64,000 nt of DNA from Kordia sp965283645. Its GTDB lineage: Bacteria; Bacteroidota; Bacteroidia; Flavobacteriales; Flavobacteriaceae. Shown here in pieces: positions 60,433 to 64,000 of the stretch; position 1 is the stretch's first letter; each line of letters opens with the position of its first letter. The DNA lies in assembly GCF_965283645.1 (NCBI RefSeq), contig NZ_CBDIPG010000001.1:3782001-3846000 (forward strand), in the 5' to 3' direction. Position numbers and translations under genes: made by a program. The notes below the pieces were generated by a model. The model did not search any database and was not told where the DNA came from. It saw nothing but the letters and a program-made list of their open reading frames with translations.

Positions 60433-62259
60433 TTACTTGATGACTAATTTCTTAGTTGCAGATTTACCATTTTCTGTAATTTTAATTATATAAATTCCTG
60501 ATTGTAAACCAGCAACATTTAATGTATTTGTAATTTTAGTATTGATTACTTGCTTTCCAATAATACTGTATACTTTTACTTCTTTTACGCTGTTTGAAGC
60601 AGAAGCGATTGTTACTGTATTTCCGTTAGTAGGGTTTGGATACATGCTAAATGTAGTTGTTCCAAATTCTTCTGTACTTAAAGCATCTTCAATATCACTA
60701 GCATATCTTGGTAATACTTGACGAGTCCCGCTAAATTCTCCACCTAAACCAATGATGTTTGTGTGTGTGTTAGGAACTGTAGCCATAACAATGTCTTCAT
60801 CACCAAAAGAAACTCTGGCAACAGTCATGTCTCCACCACCAACTAAAGTTACGTTATAGTCTGTATTGTCTGTGAACATTGTACCAACATCCATAGCATC
60901 AAAAGTAACATCTAGTAATCTGATTAATCTACTTTCGTAAGCTTCACCATTTGTTAAAAATTCAGAAACAGTTACATCAATTGGTGAAACAACGTTTCCT
61001 GTTGTAGCGGCACCAGGTACATTTTCAGTTGGCACAAATTGAAGTACACCACTAAATTGAGATAATTGACCTTTTAATCCGATAAGACCATCTCCGATGT
61101 TTAATGGAGTGCTTAATGTTCCTGCTGTATCATCAATTAAAATTCCTGCACCACCATCTTGGATGTATTTTTGATTTCTTGTTCCTTCTGTTACGATATA
61201 AGAAATTACAGCTTGACCAGTTAACTCGTAAAAGCCACCAATAGTTCCATTACGTAAGTCTGTAATTGTTGCTACTTGTGTTTCACTATTAATAGAGAAA
61301 GAAACCATTTCAGTATCAACTACTACATTGTTTTCAAGTAACTCAACAGTTACATCATACATTCCACCATCTACAGTTGGAATTGTATAAGGACTAGAAA
61401 CATCAGCGTCAACTGGATTTGTGTTTACAGTAATATTTACTTGGTTTCCAGCAACCATTAAGTCAATGTTTTGTGTTGTAAAAGTTACATCTACACTTGA
61501 CGTTCCAGGAGAAAAAGTGCTTCCATCAGCAGGTGTTACAATACTCAAAGAAGATGCTGTAGAGTTATTCATAATTTCATTCCAAGAAGTAGCAACACGA
61601 ACACCATCAGCAAGGAAAGTTGGAATGTTACTTGATTGACGAATTGCAATAGCACTAATTGATCTTCCAGTAGTTCCTGTATTGGTCGCTTCTGGCGTTG
61701 CAGGCTCTGTAGCAGTTACAGCAGTTAATACGTGTAAGTTAGAAACTCCACTCGTAACTTCATAAGAAAAAACTAAAAGATACGTAGTGTTTAAGGCGTA
61801 AGATGTTGTTCCGTATGTTAAGGTAGAACTACTTGTTCCAACACCAAATTGAATGCCTCCGCTTCCATCATCTCTTGCTCCAACTCTTGTAGTAAAACCA
61901 CCAGAAATATTAAAGTGTAAGAAATAGTTTCCTGTACTTACAGCACTTAAGTTTACTAGCGCACTTCCATATACAGTTCCAGTTGAAATACCTGGAAAAG
62001 ATCTGTTCACATCTTGAGAAGTTCCAGAAACTGATGCGTGTCCACCAATTCCTGAAGAAGGATATCCAGCCATTGTTAAACTTGGCGTTGCTACATATTG
62101 TACTGGGTCTGCAGATCCTGAATGCTGAACCCATGCGCCACCACTTGCCGCAGTTAAGTCTCCATCTGTCATTCCATAATCAAAGTTCTCTTCCAATACT
62201 TGTCCAAAAGACAAAGAGGAAATTAACAATGCAACTAGTAAAAAGTAATTTTTAGTCAT
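60433..62259 (-). CDS. Secreted protein with a T9SS C-terminal domain
   Basis: A 608-residue protein. The signal peptide ends SLSFGQV. Residues 20-205 form a beta-rich domain rich in Ser, Gly and Thr (YVATPSLTMAGYPSSGIGGH). Residues 230-325 form an Ig-like domain (SIVTPADGSTFSPGTSS). Residues 330-520 hold an OB-like region (YELTGQAVISYIVTEGTRN). The last 70 residues are a type A sorting domain (MYPNPTNG, then VKEVKVYSIIGKQV and GIYIIKI), which directs secretion by the Por/T9SS system and attachment to the cell surface. The activity is unknown. Confidence 0.85.
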   Translation of the reverse strand: MTKNYFLLVALLISSLSFGQVLEENFDYGMTDGDLTAASGGAWVQHSGSADPVQYVATPSLTMAGYPSSGIGGHASVSGTSQDVNRSFPGISTGTVYGSALVNLSAVSTGNYFLHFNISGGFTTRVGARDDGSGGIQFGVGTSSSTLTYGTTSYALNTTYLLVFSYEVTSGVSNLHVLTAVTATEPATPEATNTGTTGRSISAIAIRQSSNIPTFLADGVRVATSWNEIMNNSTASSLSIVTPADGSTFSPGTSSVDVTFTTQNIDLMVAGNQVNITVNTNPVDADVSSPYTIPTVDGGMYDVTVELLENNVVVDTEMVSFSINSETQVATITDLRNGTIGGFYELTGQAVISYIVTEGTRNQKYIQDGGAGILIDDTAGTLSTPLNIGDGLIGLKGQLSQFSGVLQFVPTENVPGAATTGNVVSPIDVTVSEFLTNGEAYESRLIRLLDVTFDAMDVGTMFTDNTDYNVTLVGGGDMTVARVSFGDEDIVMATVPNTHTNIIGLGGEFSGTRQVLPRYASDIEDALSTEEFGTTTFSMYPNPTNGNTVTIASASNSVKEVKVYSIIGKQVINTKITNTLNVAGLQSGIYIIKITENGKSATKKLVIK

Positions 62260-62391
62260 ACGTTATATTTTAAACTATTTATAATAATATATGGTGCAAA
62301 TATACAAAAGAAGCTGAATTATAGAAGCCAACTTACGTAATTATACGTTGTTTTAACCATTTGATAACAAAAGCATTAATGTGTTCATAGC

Positions 62392-62423
62392 AAAAAACGC
62401 CTTCCGATAAGAAGGCGTTTTTA
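62392..62423 (-). terminator. Terminator of the beta-helix lipoprotein gene
   Basis: AAAACGCCTTC pairs with GAAGGCGTTTT around CGATAA. The A-run at 62392 gives the U-run on the reverse-strand transcript. Confidence 0.88.
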
Positions 62424-62444
62424 ATTTTTATACTTTTTTTGAAA

Positions 62445-63644
62445 TTAGTTTCCTACAGTCCAGCCAGCTCCCCAAGTTGAGTAGTCAGTTCCAGTTCCGT
62501 TTCCGTCACCAGTGATTAAGTCAGCATCTGTAAATGTAACTCCCGTATCATTTTTAACTTTTAATGTGATGTCTGTGAATAAGATATCAGTAACAGAAGT
62601 TTCGCCACTAGTAACTCCAGCACCAGTTGGGCTATCAGTTGCGTTTCCGTCTAAGTCAAACCCTTCACCGTATCCTTCTAAAACTACATTGTTAAATGTT
62701 GCTCTTGTACCAGCTCTTAAACGAATAGCTTCACTGCTAGTTGCAGATCCTAAACCTACAATTGTTAGGTTATTTACTGTTGGGTTAGAGAAGTAAATTG
62801 GGCTAGAGTTGTTTCCGATATCAGTATTAAAACCATCAGCTTCAATTCCTTTGTCATGATCAGCTCCATGCTTTACATATGCATTTGTAATTGTTCCTGT
62901 ATATCCTTCTGTCCAGTCAATAGAATCGTCTTGTGCATTGACAACAGAAATGTAATCAGCATTTACAGTTCCACCAAAGAACTCAAAACCATCATCTTTT
63001 CCTTCAAATACTTGCACGTATTCAACAGTTGTTCCATTTCCAACTCCGTAGAAAGAAACGCCATTGTTTTCTGATTGTCCATCTGCAGAACCACCAGAAT
63101 ATTGTACACGTACATAACGTAAGATTCCTGAGTTGTCCGTAGTATCAGTTCCTCCGTAAGGTAAACTAGCAATTTCAGAAGTAGCAGTTGCGTTTCCTGC
63201 AACAGAGTTGATAGGCGCGTCTCCTAATAAGATTAAACCTCCCCAATCTCCAGCAGCTGGTGCAGAAGCATTCGATGTAAATACGATTGGGCAATCAGCA
63301 GTTCCTTGTGCGTCAATTTTAGCTCCTTGAGAGATAGCTATATATACATCAGATCCAGCAGCTAACGCTTCAATTGTCATACATGGAGGAATTGTTAATG
63401 TCGTTCCTGATGCCATGATTAAAGATCCATTTACAACATAGTTGTTGTTTGCGTCTAATGTTAAATCTTCAGTATATGTTCCTGATAAGAAAATTGTATT
63501 TCCAGTTGTTCCACCACCTGGGTTTGTTGTGTTGTTTGTTACACTGTTGTCAGTTATGTTTATATCTGCAGTGTCGTCTGTTGCACAAGAAGTCATAACT
63601 AATGCTCCTAAAAGTGCGAATCCAAATATTAAGCGATTTTTCAT
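62445..63644 (-). CDS. Beta-helix-type surface lipoprotein
   Basis: A 399-residue lipoprotein (lipobox LVMTSCA, Cys20). The mature part is a right-handed parallel beta-helix-like array of repeats with Gly, Asn and Thr (LTLDANNNYVVNGSLIMASGTTLTI, FNNVVLEGYGEGFDLDGN). Similar proteins in Bacteroidota accompany TonB-dependent receptors and may sit on the surface as binding partners. It starts 39 bases after the stop of the receptor gene, so the two are likely co-transcribed. Confidence 0.8.
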   Translation of the reverse strand: MKNRLIFGFALLGALVMTSCATDDTADINITDNSVTNNTTNPGGGTTGNTIFLSGTYTEDLTLDANNNYVVNGSLIMASGTTLTIPPCMTIEALAAGSDVYIAISQGAKIDAQGTADCPIVFTSNASAPAAGDWGGLILLGDAPINSVAGNATATSEIASLPYGGTDTTDNSGILRYVRVQYSGGSADGQSENNGVSFYGVGNGTTVEYVQVFEGKDDGFEFFGGTVNADYISVVNAQDDSIDWTEGYTGTITNAYVKHGADHDKGIEADGFNTDIGNNSSPIYFSNPTVNNLTIVGLGSATSSEAIRLRAGTRATFNNVVLEGYGEGFDLDGNATDSPTGAGVTSGETSVTDILFTDITLKVKNDTGVTFTDADLITGDGNGTGTDYSTWGAGWTVGN

Positions 63645-63683
63645 TTTTTTGTGTGTTTAAGTTGTACTGTTTTATTGTATTTG

Positions 63684-64000
63684 TTAAAATTTATATTTTA
63701 ATTGTAATCCTATGTTTCTTCCTCTATCGTAGTTAGAAACCCCTTTTCCATTTGTTGATGTTACTAGTACATCTCCACCAGAAGTTTCACGAACGTATTT
63801 TACTTTTGGGTTTAGTAAGTTTTTAACACTGAAGTTAATTTCAAAGTTTTCTGTGATTTCATTTTTCATGATAAAATCTAATGTTGGAACCGCCTTTTCA
63901 ATGATGTTTCCTAATTGTCCAGATCCCAAGGCGTCAATTCTGTCTGAGAAATACGAGAATACTAAGTTTCCTGTTGGTTTGTAACTTCCAAATGTTGGAG
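63684..64000 (-). CDS. TonB-dependent receptor, C-terminal end (cut by window edge)
   Basis: The reverse frame is open to the window edge, so the N-terminus lies beyond 64000. The visible 105 residues have barrel strands with FGSYKPTGNLVFSYFSDRID, then LDFIMKNEITENFEINFSVK and the C-terminal GRNIGLQLKYKF with terminal Phe, as in the OMP C-terminal strand. It is upstream of and probably co-transcribed with the beta-helix lipoprotein gene. Confidence 0.85.
   Translation of the reverse strand, partial: PTFGSYKPTGNLVFSYFSDRIDALGSGQLGNIIEKAVPTLDFIMKNEITENFEINFSVKNLLNPKVKYVRETSGGDVLVTSTNGKGVSNYDRGRNIGLQLKYKF

Noticed and set aside
1..64000. CRISPR arrays, rRNA and tRNA genes
   Set aside because: No regularly spaced direct repeats of CRISPR size, no rRNA sequence and no convincing cloverleaf were seen, though tRNA detection by eye is limited.

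Overview
The window reads as a low-GC chromosome segment of a marine-type member of the family Flavobacteriaceae (Bacteroidota); the gene set resembles Kordia, but that genus call is a guess. Supporting signs are TonB-dependent outer-membrane proteins with CarboxypepD-reg domains, a type IX secretion C-terminal domain, LytS/LytTR two-component pairs, DUF3098, DUF4271, DUF4296 and DUF3127 proteins, Bacteroidota promoters of the form TTG-N20-TAnnTTTG, and conserved neighbourhoods such as truB-uppP-DUF3098-ftsX and dihydroorotase-DUF4296-epimerase-tyrS.

Layout. 0-2 kb: the end of a NadR-like kinase gene and a DUF4301 gene. 2-6 kb: a TPP riboswitch in front of a TonB-dependent receptor, surrounded by three small lanthipeptide-like precursor genes, one of them frameshifted. 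6-7.7 kb: greA and a HIT protein. 7.7-14 kb: an accessory island bounded by diverged direct repeats, holding a LytS/LytTR pair, an esterase/beta-lactamase fusion, a beta-lactamase-like lipoprotein that has lost its catalytic residues, and decayed transposase sequence. 14-20 kb: the most interesting locus, in which a short double-glycine leader is joined to a Hint (intein/hedgehog-type) autoprocessing domain, followed by a C39-peptidase ABC exporter, an HlyD-type adaptor and a convergent TPR/AraC-type regulator. 20-30 kb: a sensor kinase, a small orphan GG-leader peptide, flavin reductase, DUF3127, a short-chain fatty acid transporter, aat, tag, a thioredoxin-like protein, truB and uppP. 30-37 kb: membrane and unknown genes lying between DUF3098 and ftsX, then an ABC transporter of lantibiotic-immunity type. 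37-53 kb: housekeeping genes (leuS, a zinc protease, Lrp regulator, saccharopine-dehydrogenase-like, pckA, hemD, glycosyltransferase, dihydroorotase, tyrS). 53-64 kb: an outer-membrane receptor with its own LytS/LytTR pair, a LuxE/PaaK-like protein, unknown secreted proteins, a T9SS cargo protein, a beta-helix lipoprotein and the end of another TonB-dependent receptor.

Working together. The 14-18 kb genes can be read as one export and maturation system: the C39 domain would cut after the Gly-Gly leader during export, and the Hint domain could then act on the 17-residue segment between the leader and its first cysteine. The GG-leader peptide at 21.9 kb could be another cargo. The precursor-like genes at 2-6 kb have no modifying enzymes nearby, so any enzymes would have to act from elsewhere in the genome. 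Small palindromic repeats are scattered through the window, and one lies in frame inside leuS. Several small genes look broken by single events: a frameshift near 5656, a frameshift near 59335, a nonsense codon at 26082, and a decayed MutS-like tail at 41.9 kb.
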